64,000 nucleotides of DNA from JANQIO01 sp038746745 (GCA_038746745.1 JBCDKJ010000001.1:62001-126000), one strand, 5' to 3'. Numbered from the stretch's first letter, positions 35,221-44,660 are shown. Translations and numbers: made by a program. The notes: generated by a model from the sequence alone, not told the origin.

Positions 35221-37603
35221 TCAGGGGCGACCGATGGTTGGTGGCGAGCATTTCGCTGCGGGCGGCGAGGGCGTCGACCAGAACGTTGCCTGCCTCAACC
35301 AGCAGTACATCGACATCTTCTTCGCTGTCCTTGTTTTCGGCTTCTACAGGTACAGGCACGTCCACAGAGGCACCGTCGGCACCTTCCTGAGCTGCACCCT
35401 CAGCTGCGTCCATGGCGGGCGCCGTCAGGTCAGGGTCAACCGCTGCCAGGGTTTCATCCTCTTCGTCGAAGCTGTCCAGTGGTTCCAGCCCCTTTGCCAC
35501 ACGGCGCTTGTTCTCGATCTCCAATGATTGGGCCTTGCGGGTTTCACGCAGCGCCAGGCGCTCCGTTTCGTTGAGCGGGAGTGCCGTTGTGCTGCGTGCC
35601 TCGTCGGCCAGTGCAACGCTGTCTTCCAGAAAGACGAAGTCCGGGTTGTTTTTGGCGCGAGCCATGTGCAGATCGGTGAGGTAGGGCACCAGCGACGGAA
35701 TGTCGTGGTACTTGCGGTGACGCACGGGTGTGATCTGATCCCAGTCCAGGGCATGGTCCAGTGTGCTTTCGCCAATCTCTTCGGCGTCGTAGCGTGACGG
35801 GAAGGCCACATCAGGCAGGACACCGCGATGCTGGGTGCTGTCGCCCGAGATGCGATAGAACTTGGACTCTGTAAGTTTAAGCTGGCCCTCAGGCAGCGGA
35901 ATCAGTGTCTGCACTGTACCTTTGCCAAAAGACTGACTGCCGACCACAATGCCGCGCTGATAGTCCTGGATAGCGCCTGCGAAGATTTCCGATGCCGATG
36001 CACTGAGTCGATTTATCAGCACTGCCAGCGGACCATCGTAGTAGGGCGTGCGCAGCCGCTTACCGTCGCGGAAGACCTTGCGAGAGGAGTGGCGAATCTG
36101 AACGGTAGGGCCATATTCGATAAACAGTCCTGTCAGATCATTGGCTTCCTGCAGCGAGCCGCCACCGTTGTTTCGCAAGTCGATAATGACACCGTCGACA
36201 TTTTCCGCCATCAACTCATCGAGCAGGCGCTTTACGTCACGAGTTGTGCTCTTGAAGTCCGGTTCACCGCGGCGCATGCCATCAAAGTCGATGTAGAAGG
36301 TGGGGATGTCTATCACGCCCAGCCTGATCGTTTGCTCGCCGCGGGGTACTTCGATGACTTCCTTCTTGGCGCTCTGTTCTTCCAGCTTGACCTTGTTGCG
36401 AACGATTTTGATTTCCTTGCGTTCGTCCGGTGTAGCGGCGTTTGCTGGCAGTACCTGAAGACGCACAGTGGTGTCCTTAGGGCCGCGAATGAGTTGCACC
36501 ACCTCGTCGAGGCGCCAGCCCAGCACATCTTCATAGACGCCCTGGTCCCCCTGGGCCACCGCCACGATGCGGTCAGAGGGACGCAATTCGCCCTGCTTGT
36601 CAGCAGGTCCGGCGGGAACGATGCGCGACACTTTTGTGTATTCATCTTCCAACTGCAGCACCGCGCCGATGCCTTCCAGAGACAGGCTCATATTGATGTT
36701 GAAGTTCTCCGACGTGCGCGGAGACAGGTAATTGGTGTGCGGGTCGTAGAGCTCAGTGAGCGAATTTGCATACACCTGAAAAACGTCCTGCGCGTTGTAT
36801 TGCGCGATACGCTTGAGTTGATTCCGATACCGCTTTTGTAGCGTAGGTACGACCTCGTCTTCTTCCTTGCCGGCAATGCGCAGGCTGAGCACAGCGTTTT
36901 TTACCTGTTTGCGCCAGCGCTCGTCGGCTTCTGCCTCGTCGGCGGGCCAGCCCTGCTTCTCCGGTTCCAGCGAAAGCGTTTCGTCGCGGCTGAAATCCAT
37001 GGATGCAACCATATCCGGCAATGCATCAATCAGCGCTTCGAGGCGCGCTTCTATGCGGTCCTGATACAGATTGAAAATCTCAAAGCCCGTGCTCAAATCC
37101 CCTTCAGCAAACTGATCGTCGAGCAGCAGCCGCTGTGCGTTAAATCCATCGATGTCGTTTTGAAACAGGAAGGAGCGGGTGGGGTCCAGGCTATCCAGAT
37201 ATGCGTCTAATAGTTCCGCTGACAGCATGTCGTCGAAAGGGCGCTTGGAGTAGTGCCTCGTCTCCAGTTTATCCACCAATTCCATCGCGGTTTTGGCCAT
37301 ACCGGCGGTGGGCTGCAGCACCTCATCGGTGTCTTCCGTAACGGCAAATACGCGGTTGGGAAGCAGGGCGGCCGCGATAACGAGGAGCCCAAGGATCAAC
37401 GCTATGCGCCAGAGTTCGCGAGCTGGCGGCAGGCCGACCAATACATCAGCTTTGAGTGTGTGGGAAGAGCCTTCCTGTCCGGTGGAGGCGGGCGCCTGTG
37501 GTGCGGCCTGCTGGGCCTGCTGTAGCGCGTGAATCGAGGAGCGTTCAGCGGGTATCAACAACGGTATTCTCACTCTGTTATCGGTCTTGTAGTGTAGCAG
37601 CAT
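35210..37603 (-). CDS. prc: Tail-specific (C-terminal processing) protease Prc
   Basis: A 797-residue periplasmic S41A protease that cuts proteins with nonpolar C-termini and trims peptidoglycan-related substrates. The order is: an N-terminal hydrophobic segment at ~67-87, a DUF-type helical domain with DPTRSFLFQNDIDGF, a PDZ domain with SLSLEGIGAVLQ, and a catalytic Ser/Lys dyad in SASASEIFAGAIQDY and QSFGKGTVQ. Unusual features are ~65 residues before the membrane/signal segment and an acidic Ala-rich tail of ~90 residues. No strong Shine-Dalgarno precedes ATG 37603, so a later start remains possible. Confidence 0.93.
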   Translation of the reverse strand: MLLHYKTDNRVRIPLLIPAERSSIHALQQAQQAAPQAPASTGQEGSSHTLKADVLVGLPPARELWRIALILGLLVIAAALLPNRVFAVTEDTDEVLQPTAGMAKTAMELVDKLETRHYSKRPFDDMLSAELLDAYLDSLDPTRSFLFQNDIDGFNAQRLLLDDQFAEGDLSTGFEIFNLYQDRIEARLEALIDALPDMVASMDFSRDETLSLEPEKQGWPADEAEADERWRKQVKNAVLSLRIAGKEEDEVVPTLQKRYRNQLKRIAQYNAQDVFQVYANSLTELYDPHTNYLSPRTSENFNINMSLSLEGIGAVLQLEDEYTKVSRIVPAGPADKQGELRPSDRIVAVAQGDQGVYEDVLGWRLDEVVQLIRGPKDTTVRLQVLPANAATPDERKEIKIVRNKVKLEEQSAKKEVIEVPRGEQTIRLGVIDIPTFYIDFDGMRRGEPDFKSTTRDVKRLLDELMAENVDGVIIDLRNNGGGSLQEANDLTGLFIEYGPTVQIRHSSRKVFRDGKRLRTPYYDGPLAVLINRLSASASEIFAGAIQDYQRGIVVGSQSFGKGTVQTLIPLPEGQLKLTESKFYRISGDSTQHRGVLPDVAFPSRYDAEEIGESTLDHALDWDQITPVRHRKYHDIPSLVPYLTDLHMARAKNNPDFVFLEDSVALADEARSTTALPLNETERLALRETRKAQSLEIENKRRVAKGLEPLDSFDEEDETLAAVDPDLTAPAMDAAEGAAQEGADGASVDVPVPVEAENKDSEEDVDVLLVEAGNVLVDALAARSEMLATNHRSPLKPR

Positions 37604-37714
37604 ACGTTGCCCGTTTAGAAAGTCTACTGTGGCGAAAGTTCAACAAAGCAGGCGTCCCGAAAACACCTCAGAATTCACCTGAAGCGTACTGCGCAACACC
37701 AGACACAAAACACC

Positions 37715-38239
37715 ATGGATCACTGGGTATTTGGATACGGATCACTCATTTATAAGGTGGATTTCCCCATTTTGGATCGCCGGCGGGCCTTGATTCGCGG
37801 CTGGGCGAGGCGCTTTTGGCAGGGATCACACGACCATCGGGGCACAGAGGACGCGCCCGGTCGTGTAGTGACCCTGGTGCCAGCAGCGGGTGCTATCTGC
37901 GAAGGGGTTGCCTACCGCATCAGCGAATCTGTCTTCGATCATTTGGATCATCGTGAGAAGAATGGCTATGAGCGGGTCGATACGCGGTTGGTGTTCTGTG
38001 GTGGCGAAGAGGCCACTGGCACCACCTATATTGCGGACGCAGCCAATCACGCGTTTCTGGGCGATGCTCCGCTCGAGCAGATTGCGGCACATATCGACCG
38101 CAGCCATGGGCCCAGTGGCAGCAATCGGGAGTACCTGCTGCATCTGGCGGATGCCTTACGTGATATGGGAGTGGATGACGAACACGTGTTTGGGCTGGAG
38201 CGGATGCTGTTGGCAATCGATCACCGGCGTGCGCCTTAG
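37715..38239 (+). CDS. ChaC-like gamma-glutamylcyclotransferase
   Basis: A 174-residue BtrG/GGCT-fold protein. The YGSLIY loop is at residues 8-13, and REKNGYE near residue 82 holds the likely catalytic Glu. ChaC enzymes break glutathione into 5-oxoproline and Cys-Gly. WVFGYGSLIYKVDFP and RRFWQGSHDHRG match the glutathione-specific type. It is a single gene, divergent from prc, with a 111-base spacer. Confidence 0.88.
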   Translation: MDHWVFGYGSLIYKVDFPILDRRRALIRGWARRFWQGSHDHRGTEDAPGRVVTLVPAAGAICEGVAYRISESVFDHLDHREKNGYERVDTRLVFCGGEEATGTTYIADAANHAFLGDAPLEQIAAHIDRSHGPSGSNREYLLHLADALRDMGVDDEHVFGLERMLLAIDHRRAP

Positions 38240-38332
38240 GCAAGTGCATCACTGCGCCAGGGAGTGCAGCCGGCGTTGTGATGAGGGTTTTGTGATGAGA
38301 TAGCGGCGGGATAGCGATATGGCTAAACCGGC

Positions 38333-39229
38333 TCAGGGCGTTGGTGGCATGCCTTCGCGGGTGTCAGGGTCAAAATTATATACACCGATTTCAAAGCCCT
38401 CGGGCACATTCTCTCTGATCTGCGCAATGCGACGAAACAGGGTGCCGTGCGCCGTGCCTAACAGCGCGTCTCGGATCATATCGTCCTCGTCCAGGCTTTC
38501 CGCCGCGCGCAGCAGACGACCAAAGCTGTGCTCAAAATTCAGCGTGTGCTTGGTGCGTATCTCGGTGCCGAAGAATAGCTTGAAGCAGTACTGCTGGGTG
38601 CTGACGGCGCTGAGGCGCAGCATTTCACGAGAAAAGGCTTCACTGTCTTCCCCGGCGACGTTCCACATCTCGGCAATGCGTTGCGGGTCAACCTGCTCTT
38701 CATTGCGATCAGCTCGCTGGCTGGAGAGATAGAGCAGGGCAACCACGTAGCCCAACTGCGTGCGCACCAGCTCTGCGAGCTTCAGAAAAGACTCCCGCCG
38801 CTGATGCATTTCTGCGCGCGCTGTCGCTTCTGCCTGCACCGTGGCCTGCTCTGCGGAGCGCTGTATCTCCACAAACTGCATCTTCATGGCCTCGGTATTC
38901 TGCCTTAACTCTTTCTTCTGCAGAAAATAGCCAATGACCAGCCACAGAAAGGCCAGCGGCGCGAATGCCCCCTCCAGGAAGCTGCCCATGCGCTCGACCT
39001 GCAGTTTGACAAAGGCTGACCAGCCGACTTCGGACTCGATGTAGAGGCCCATCAGAATCAGATAAAGCACCGTGACCGCCAGCCCGCCCAGCACCCGCCA
39101 GTCCTGATCGTAGGGTGAACGGTAACCTTCCGGCGCCATTTTGGGCACGCCCGCGCTATCGATAATGACGTTATCGGTGTTGGGTTTGTCGCTGTCGTTT
39201 TTCGTCAACGGTTCTGGCATGGGCAGCAT
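38333..39229 (-). CDS. Uncharacterised membrane protein with coiled coil
   Basis: A 298-residue protein I do not recognise. Residues 1-45 are polar, TM1 is about 46-64 and TM2 about 84-103. Residues 105-150 are Gln/Glu/Ala-rich and probably a coiled coil, followed by a helical-looking soluble domain of ~150 residues. A conserved-looking GYRSPYDQDWR precedes TM1. No enzyme motif is visible. It stands alone between the chaC-like gene and a divergent SDR. Similar two-helix plus coil layouts occur in small membrane sensors, but no function can be claimed. Confidence 0.75.
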   Translation of the reverse strand: MLPMPEPLTKNDSDKPNTDNVIIDSAGVPKMAPEGYRSPYDQDWRVLGGLAVTVLYLILMGLYIESEVGWSAFVKLQVERMGSFLEGAFAPLAFLWLVIGYFLQKKELRQNTEAMKMQFVEIQRSAEQATVQAEATARAEMHQRRESFLKLAELVRTQLGYVVALLYLSSQRADRNEEQVDPQRIAEMWNVAGEDSEAFSREMLRLSAVSTQQYCFKLFFGTEIRTKHTLNFEHSFGRLLRAAESLDEDDMIRDALLGTAHGTLFRRIAQIRENVPEGFEIGVYNFDPDTREGMPPTP

Positions 39230-39347
39230 GATAAGCCCAAGCCACTGGCCTTGCCTAACCCAGGCTGGGCGTCACGATCAGGCAGCGATTGATCTCCAAT
39301 TGGTGTAGGCTTGCGGGCTTTTCTGTCAGCAAGCGTGGAGTGTTCTC

Positions 39348-40040
39348 ATGCCAACCGTAATGATCACCGGTGTTAACCGAGGTCTGGGCCTTGAATTTAT
39401 CAAGCAGTACTCAGACGCGGGCTGGAACGTGATCGGTACCTGCCGGGACCTGGGGCAGGCGGTGGAGGCCAGTGCGCTGTCGGATGCCTCTGCCGCCGTC
39501 GAGCTTTACCCCCTTGAGGTCACCGATCTCGAAAGCATCAGACAGCTTGCCGACAGTCTGAGCGGCCGCAGCATTGATGTGCTGATTTTGAACGCGGGCG
39601 TGATGGCGAAGCAAAGCCAAAACCTGGGCGAGCTGGATCCTGAAGATTTTCTGCACGCGTTTAACGTGAACACCGTCATGCCCGCACTGATGATTGAGGC
39701 ATTTAAGGATCATGTCGCTCACAGCGAACAGAAGTGCATTGTTGGCATGAGCAGTACACTGGGTAGCATCGCCGGCAACAGCGACGGCGCTCTGTACAGT
39801 TATCGGGCCTCGAAGGCCGCGCTTAATGCTGTTGTCCGCTCCGCCAGCCACGATTTGAGAGCAGAGGGTATCACCGTGCTGGCGATGCACCCGGGCTGGG
39901 TGCAAACCGATATGGGCGGCCCGGGGGCGCTCATCAGCACCGAAGTGTCGATAAAGGGTATGCGCGAGGTGATTGGGGGGGCTACGCTGGAGCAGAGCGG
40001 CAGTTTCATCAGCTACGACGGCTCTGAACTACCCTGGTAA
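39348..40040 (+). CDS. Short-chain dehydrogenase/reductase
   Basis: A 230-residue classical SDR, NAD(P)-dependent. The cofactor loop is TGVNRGLGLEF (residues 7-17), NAG is at ILNAGVMA, and the catalytic Ser precedes YRASK (Tyr/Lys) in GALYSYRASKAALN. It resembles the C-factor/sniffer-like subgroup that acts on carbonyls. GGAG sits seven bases before the ATG. It is convergent with an acyl-CoA dehydrogenase (11-base gap). Substrate is unknown. Confidence 0.88.
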   Translation: MPTVMITGVNRGLGLEFIKQYSDAGWNVIGTCRDLGQAVEASALSDASAAVELYPLEVTDLESIRQLADSLSGRSIDVLILNAGVMAKQSQNLGELDPEDFLHAFNVNTVMPALMIEAFKDHVAHSEQKCIVGMSSTLGSIAGNSDGALYSYRASKAALNAVVRSASHDLRAEGITVLAMHPGWVQTDMGGPGALISTEVSIKGMREVIGGATLEQSGSFISYDGSELPW

Positions 40041-40051
40041 TCGGCGCGTCC

Positions 40052-41218
40052 CTAGTTAGCGCGCGCCAGGGCTTCCCGCGCCACGACCCATTTGTGAATT
40101 TCAGTGGGCCCGTCATAGATTCGCATCAGCCGGACCTCATTGGCCATTTGCTGCAGCGGTAACTCCTTGGTCATGCCCATGCCGCCGTAAGCCTGCATGG
40201 TGCGATCCACGACCTGCCAGGCCATTTCTGTAGCATGTGCCTTCAGCATAGACACCTCGCGGCGCACGCTGTGTCCGTTATCCAGCATCCAAGCCGTATG
40301 CCAGGCCATCAACCTCGCCGCGTGTATCGCCGTTTCGGCCTCCGCGATCCAATTCTGGACGGTTTGCTTGTCGGCAAGGGCAGACCCAAAGGTCGTGCGC
40401 TGGGGCGCATAGTTCAGCAGCATGTCCAATGCGCGCTGGGCAATGCCGATGCACCAGCTTGCCATCTCCAGACGCCGTGTCGACAGCCGCAACTGCATGG
40501 GCGCAAAGCCTTTGCCCTCATCGCCCAGCAGCGCGTCCTCTGGAAGCTGACAGTTTTCAAGAGCCAGCTCGTAGGTCACGTTGCCGCCTATCATGGAGAT
40601 ATCTCTGGCAACAGACAGCCCGGGTGCATCACGGTCTACAAGAAAGGCTGAAATACCGCCTCGTGCACCCAGCGACTTGTCGGTGACCGCCATGGTGATA
40701 ATATGGTCCGCTTTGTCGGCCTTGCTAATCCAGATCTTGCGGCCGTTGAGTAGCCATCCCTGGTCATTGCGTTTGGCGCGGGTGCTCATGGCTGCGGGGT
40801 CGCTGCCTGCACCGGGCTCTGATATAGCAATCGCAGAGACTGTTTCGCCGCGGAGATAGGGCTCCAGGTAGCGTTGGCGCTGTTGTGCATTGACGGTAGC
40901 GTCCAGCATGCGCAGGTTGGGGGAGTCTGGCGGTAGTACATAGGGCACCATGCTGCTGCCAATGGCCTCATTGACGCCCACCAAGGCAATCGCTGGCAGG
41001 TCCACGCCGCCCATGGATTCGGGAGCATCCAGCCCCCACAAGCCCAGCGCTTTCGAAGCGCTGTCCAGTGCTGCGCGCTCCTCAGCCAGCAACATAAACC
41101 CCTTGCCCTCAGCTTCGCGCGCCAGCACGGTGGGCTCCAGTGGCAGCAGGTGATCCTTAACAAAAGCGGAGACCAGGTCATGGAGCATCCGAAACTCTTC
41201 CGGCAGGTCAAAATTCAT
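40052..41218 (-). CDS. Acyl-CoA dehydrogenase family protein
   Basis: A 388-residue flavoprotein. AIAISEPGAGSDPAAM and the LNGRKIWIS block bind FAD and substrate; MQAYGGMGMTKELP is the FAD-contact region. At the place where MCAD-type enzymes have the catalytic Glu (YEG), this protein has Asp in RIYDGPTEIH, as in ACAD10/11-like groups. AAGGAA lies five bases before the ATG, which overlaps the upstream permease stop by four bases (ATGA). Coupling to an amino-acid-type permease suggests an imported acid is activated and oxidised. Confidence 0.88.
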   Translation of the reverse strand: MNFDLPEEFRMLHDLVSAFVKDHLLPLEPTVLAREAEGKGFMLLAEERAALDSASKALGLWGLDAPESMGGVDLPAIALVGVNEAIGSSMVPYVLPPDSPNLRMLDATVNAQQRQRYLEPYLRGETVSAIAISEPGAGSDPAAMSTRAKRNDQGWLLNGRKIWISKADKADHIITMAVTDKSLGARGGISAFLVDRDAPGLSVARDISMIGGNVTYELALENCQLPEDALLGDEGKGFAPMQLRLSTRRLEMASWCIGIAQRALDMLLNYAPQRTTFGSALADKQTVQNWIAEAETAIHAARLMAWHTAWMLDNGHSVRREVSMLKAHATEMAWQVVDRTMQAYGGMGMTKELPLQQMANEVRLMRIYDGPTEIHKWVVAREALARAN

Positions 41219-42525
41219 GTCGTTTCCTTTCCCCCTGGCGGGTTGAGTCGCAGGCTTACCCAGTAAAAAGCTGCACCGCTGCTAATAACGGCAAGACATA
41301 TCGCGGCCTCGGCAGGCCGTTGCTGCACAGTATAAAAGAGCGTCCATCCTGTAATGAGCAAAAACACTATGGGTGGCAACGGATACAGCGTGATGCGATA
41401 AGGTCTGACCAACGCAGGCTGGCGCCAGCGCAGCACGAATATGCCCGCCACCGCAAACAGTGTATTCAGCGCCATGATGGCACCTGAGAAAACCAGGATA
41501 CGGTCAAAGGATGCGGTCCACAGCAGCAGCAAACTCAGCAGTCCCTGGGCCACTATCGCGCGTTGCGGAATGCCGTGTGGATTGAGCTGGCCGAGTACGC
41601 TAAAGGCGGGAATATCATGACCAATCCGGTGCAGAACCCGCGGGCCTGCCAGGATCATGGCGCTCACCGTTGAGATTAACAACAGCGCCAGCAGGCAACC
41701 CATGACCGCCGCGCCGGACTCGCCAAACACATATTGCGCTGCAACAAAGCCAACTTCGACTTTCCCTCGCAGGGCCTCTATCGGTGCGACGTAGAGAAAC
41801 ACGGCGTTCAGGAGCAGGTAGAGCAGGGCAACCAGCGTCGTGCTACCCAGCAGAACCCAGGGTAGCGTTCGCTGTGGCTGCACCAGTTCGCCGCTGATGT
41901 AGGTGGCAGCATTCCACCCTGAGAACGCGTAGTTCACATAGATCAGCGATACTGCAAAAGCGCCGCCCAGCAGTAGCCCGCCGTCTCCGGTGGACGGCGT
42001 AAATGCAATAGGCTGCGGGTTGTCTGCCAGCGCCAACGCCAACAGTGAAAACCCTGCTATTAACAGCAGCTTTAAGGCTGTCAGAGCAGACTGGGCAGCA
42101 CCGGAGCGTTGATGGCTGCTGCCATGTACCAGCGTTAGTAGCACAATCAGACCTGTGGCAAGAACTGGCGCAGAAAGGCCTGGAAATACGGATGCCAGGT
42201 AGCTGCCAAAGGTTAGCGCCGCCAGGGCTGTAGGGGCTGCGAATCCCACGGTGGCCGACACCCAGCCCGAAATAAATCCCGCCGCCGGATGATAGATCTC
42301 CCCTAGAAAGTGGTACTCGCCCCCGGACTGTGGCATCGCAGCGCCAAGCTCGGCATAGCAGATGGCGCCGCAGACGGCGGCCACGCCGCCAACCGCCCAC
42401 AGCATAAGTAGCACAAAGCCAGATTCTATCGACGCCAGCTGAAAGCCCAGGCTGGTAAAGACTCCGGTGCCTATCATATTGGCTATGACGACGGCAGCGG
42501 CTGTTTTTCCATCGAATCGGCTCAA
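41215..42525 (-). CDS. APC-family amino acid permease
   Basis: A 436-residue transporter with about 12 hydrophobic helices. VVIANMIGTGVFTSLGF at residues 12-28 is the unwound TM1 substrate-binding motif of the APC superfamily, and GGEYHFLGEIYHP with the following helix fits the LAT/PotE-like branch. It starts at TTG 42525 with only a weak ribosome site. It is translationally coupled to the downstream acyl-CoA dehydrogenase. Substrate is unknown. Confidence 0.87.
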   Translation of the reverse strand: MSRFDGKTAAAVVIANMIGTGVFTSLGFQLASIESGFVLLMLWAVGGVAAVCGAICYAELGAAMPQSGGEYHFLGEIYHPAAGFISGWVSATVGFAAPTALAALTFGSYLASVFPGLSAPVLATGLIVLLTLVHGSSHQRSGAAQSALTALKLLLIAGFSLLALALADNPQPIAFTPSTGDGGLLLGGAFAVSLIYVNYAFSGWNAATYISGELVQPQRTLPWVLLGSTTLVALLYLLLNAVFLYVAPIEALRGKVEVGFVAAQYVFGESGAAVMGCLLALLLISTVSAMILAGPRVLHRIGHDIPAFSVLGQLNPHGIPQRAIVAQGLLSLLLLWTASFDRILVFSGAIMALNTLFAVAGIFVLRWRQPALVRPYRITLYPLPPIVFLLITGWTLFYTVQQRPAEAAICLAVISSGAAFYWVSLRLNPPGGKETT

Positions 42526-42549
42526 AGTATATTCTTTATATCATTGTTT

Positions 42550-43548
42550 TTATTGAAATATCATTCGTTTAAATGCGTCCAGTGTGATCCGATCGGCACG
42601 CCGTGATACCACGTAGCTCACATGATCTTCGGGCGCAGCATCAGGGTTCAGCTCGATGGCCCACAGGCCGCGAATCTCATTGGGCAGCATCGAATAGCGA
42701 ATATCTGTAATGCGCGAAGAATTGCCGGGTTCCACGGCCAGATAGTCTCCTGAGAACCAGCGAAAGCGTTCGATATCTCTGGCCTGCTGGCTGTTAGGGT
42801 CCAGCCACGGGAAGTCTCGTGCGACCACGAGCTTGGGGGCAGACTCGCCGGGGAACAGCGACAGCCGTTTGCCGGTTCTGACAGCATCGACGTAATACTC
42901 CGTATCGGTCTCGTAGACAACTTTCCACAGCAAAATATTGGCGAAACTCGGCTTGGCCTCCAGCCGCAGAGGACTATGCCCACGGTGTGCTGCCAACTCA
43001 TACCCAAACGCTTCCGCTCTATCCCGCTGTATCACACCTGCGCCGAGATACAGCACTGCCCACAGCAAACCTAGCCTCGCCCACCACGCCGAGCGACCGC
43101 TGAGAGAAAGCCACAGCAACAGCGCCAGTGGCAGCGTAAATAGCGGATCGATAACAGAGACATTGTTCCAGGCGAAGCGTTCTGAGCTGAGCGGCCAGAG
43201 CAGCAGTGTGCCATAGGTTGTGCAGGCATCCAGCAGCGCGTGGGTGGCATAGCCTGCCGTACAGTAGAGCAGGGTACGCTGAAAGCTCAAGCCTCTGCGC
43301 GCGGCCAGTAGAGGGTGTAATACCGCAGCCACCATTGCGCCGCCAAAGGGGATAAACAACAGTGAGTGGGTAAACTGCCGGTGATACTCCAAAAACAGTA
43401 AGGGGTCTGACGAGGAGCGAATAAACACATCCAGATCTGGTGCCATACCTCCCAGAAGCCCCAACAGGGTGGCTAGCCCCGCGTGCTCGCGTGGCGCAAG
43501 GGCACGGGGTGCCGCACCACCGAGCACGCCCTGAGTCAGCGGGTCCAT
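42550..43548 (-). CDS. YdjM-type membrane-bound metal-dependent hydrolase
   Basis: A 332-residue protein of the YdjM (DUF457) family. MDPLTQGVLGGA opens it, with GGMAPDLDV and the His-rich HRQFTHSLLF block carrying the likely metal ligands. About five hydrophobic helices lie in residues 20-185; the C-terminal 140 residues are soluble. E. coli YdjM is LexA-controlled, but no SOS box was seen here. Function is not established for the family. Confidence 0.8.
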   Translation of the reverse strand: MDPLTQGVLGGAAPRALAPREHAGLATLLGLLGGMAPDLDVFIRSSSDPLLFLEYHRQFTHSLLFIPFGGAMVAAVLHPLLAARRGLSFQRTLLYCTAGYATHALLDACTTYGTLLLWPLSSERFAWNNVSVIDPLFTLPLALLLWLSLSGRSAWWARLGLLWAVLYLGAGVIQRDRAEAFGYELAAHRGHSPLRLEAKPSFANILLWKVVYETDTEYYVDAVRTGKRLSLFPGESAPKLVVARDFPWLDPNSQQARDIERFRWFSGDYLAVEPGNSSRITDIRYSMLPNEIRGLWAIELNPDAAPEDHVSYVVSRRADRITLDAFKRMIFQ

Positions 43549-43578
43549 AGAGAACGCTTCTGAACTTTTGACACCGAT

Positions 43579-44001
43579 CTAAAGCTCGGGCTTTCGTCGC
43601 AGCGACTTCGTGTTCCCGCGGCGCGCCTTGCTATCCATTCGCTTTTGACGTGCGCCGTAGCTCGGCTTGGTCGCGCGACGGACTTTTCTGGGTCGAAGCG
43701 CCTGACGCAAAAATTCAAGCAGGCGAGCCACCGCATCTTCGCGATTGCGCTCCTGACTGCGGAATCGCTGCGCCTTAATCACCAGAACGCCATCCTGGCC
43801 CAGCCGGCGGTCCCGCTGTGCCAGTATTTTGTCTTTCGCCCAGGCGGGCAGGCTTGATGCCCTCACGTTGAAGCGCAGGTGGATAGCGGTAGAGACCTTG
43901 TTCACGTTCTGGCCGCCTGCCCCCTGCGCTCGCATAGCTGTGAAATGCAGCTCATTAGGGTGCAGATGGATGTCTTCACTGACAATCAGCGGCTCGTACA
44001 T
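43579..44001 (-). CDS. arfB: Alternative ribosome-rescue factor ArfB (YaeJ)
   Basis: A 140-residue stop-codon-independent peptidyl-tRNA hydrolase that frees stalled ribosomes. The catalytic GGQ is in RAQGAGGQNVNKVSTAIHLRF (within residues 24-44), and a basic C-terminal tail (KPSYGARQKRMDSKARRG) enters the empty mRNA channel, so the class is ArfB rather than a canonical release factor. It lies downstream of nothing obvious, 30 bases after the YdjM-like gene start on the same strand. Confidence 0.93.
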   Translation of the reverse strand: MYEPLIVSEDIHLHPNELHFTAMRAQGAGGQNVNKVSTAIHLRFNVRASSLPAWAKDKILAQRDRRLGQDGVLVIKAQRFRSQERNREDAVARLLEFLRQALRPRKVRRATKPSYGARQKRMDSKARRGNTKSLRRKPEL

Positions 44002-44081
44002 GAGTTGTTCAAATCCGTGAACCGTGGGGTAAAGGCATTGTCATAGATTCGCCAAAGACAAAGCCACATAAGGTCCGTATT

Positions 44082-44621
44082 ATGCGCCATTGTCCACTAC
44101 ACAGGCAGGTTTGGCATTTGTTTACCGCACAGCAGCAAGGCTGGACAGCCCGGCTTCTCATGCTCATCGCTCTGCCTGTGGTATTCAGTGCCTGTCAGTC
44201 CACCCCGGAGTTGGAACGCCCCCAGGCCGCACCCGTCGAGTATTACGAGTGCAACAACTTCTTTGTGTACGACATCTGCCTGGCCGACATAGAAGGGGAC
44301 GGAGACGTGGACTACGTCTATTTCGGTGATGATCTGCAGATTTTCATGTGGCGTGAGGGCGTTGCGCTTCCGGATAGCATGCCGCTGCATCGTTGTCGTC
44401 GGCCCATGACGCCAGAGGTCGCGCAAATCGGCTCTGATCTGCTTTACAACGACGAGGACAACCTGCTGCGCGAGATGGATTTGAAGCGCCGGTTGTTGTT
44501 CAAGTATCTCGGTGACAAGGACCAGGTGGATGAGTGCTACGGCGGCGATAGCAGCAAAGGCATACCGACTGACGTGGTGGAGGATGATTTCTCCAACGAA
44601 GACTTTGATTGGGACGAGTAG
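44082..44621 (+). CDS. Acidic lipoprotein with calcium-binding-like loop (uncharacterised)
   Basis: A 179-residue protein I do not recognise. A basic N-terminus and hydrophobic helix (residues 24-37) end in a lipobox-like VVFSAC with Cys38, so it is probably a lipoprotein. Residues 69-77 read DIEGDGDVD, resembling the calcium-binding loops of FG-GAP/dockerin proteins. Four further cysteines could form disulfides. The C-terminal third is strongly acidic (EDDFSNEDFDWDE at the end). AAGG lies eight bases before the ATG. It may share a transcript with the acyltransferase 39 bases downstream. Confidence 0.75.
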   Translation: MRHCPLHRQVWHLFTAQQQGWTARLLMLIALPVVFSACQSTPELERPQAAPVEYYECNNFFVYDICLADIEGDGDVDYVYFGDDLQIFMWREGVALPDSMPLHRCRRPMTPEVAQIGSDLLYNDEDNLLREMDLKRRLLFKYLGDKDQVDECYGGDSSKGIPTDVVEDDFSNEDFDWDE

Positions 44622-44660
44622 GGCTTGTTGATCTACCTGCCTGAGAGGCCCTGAACGACC

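Noticed and set aside
35828..36841. 337-codon open frame antisense to prc
   Set aside because: It lies wholly within the well-supported prc gene and shows no family features; a typical shadow frame in GC-rich DNA.
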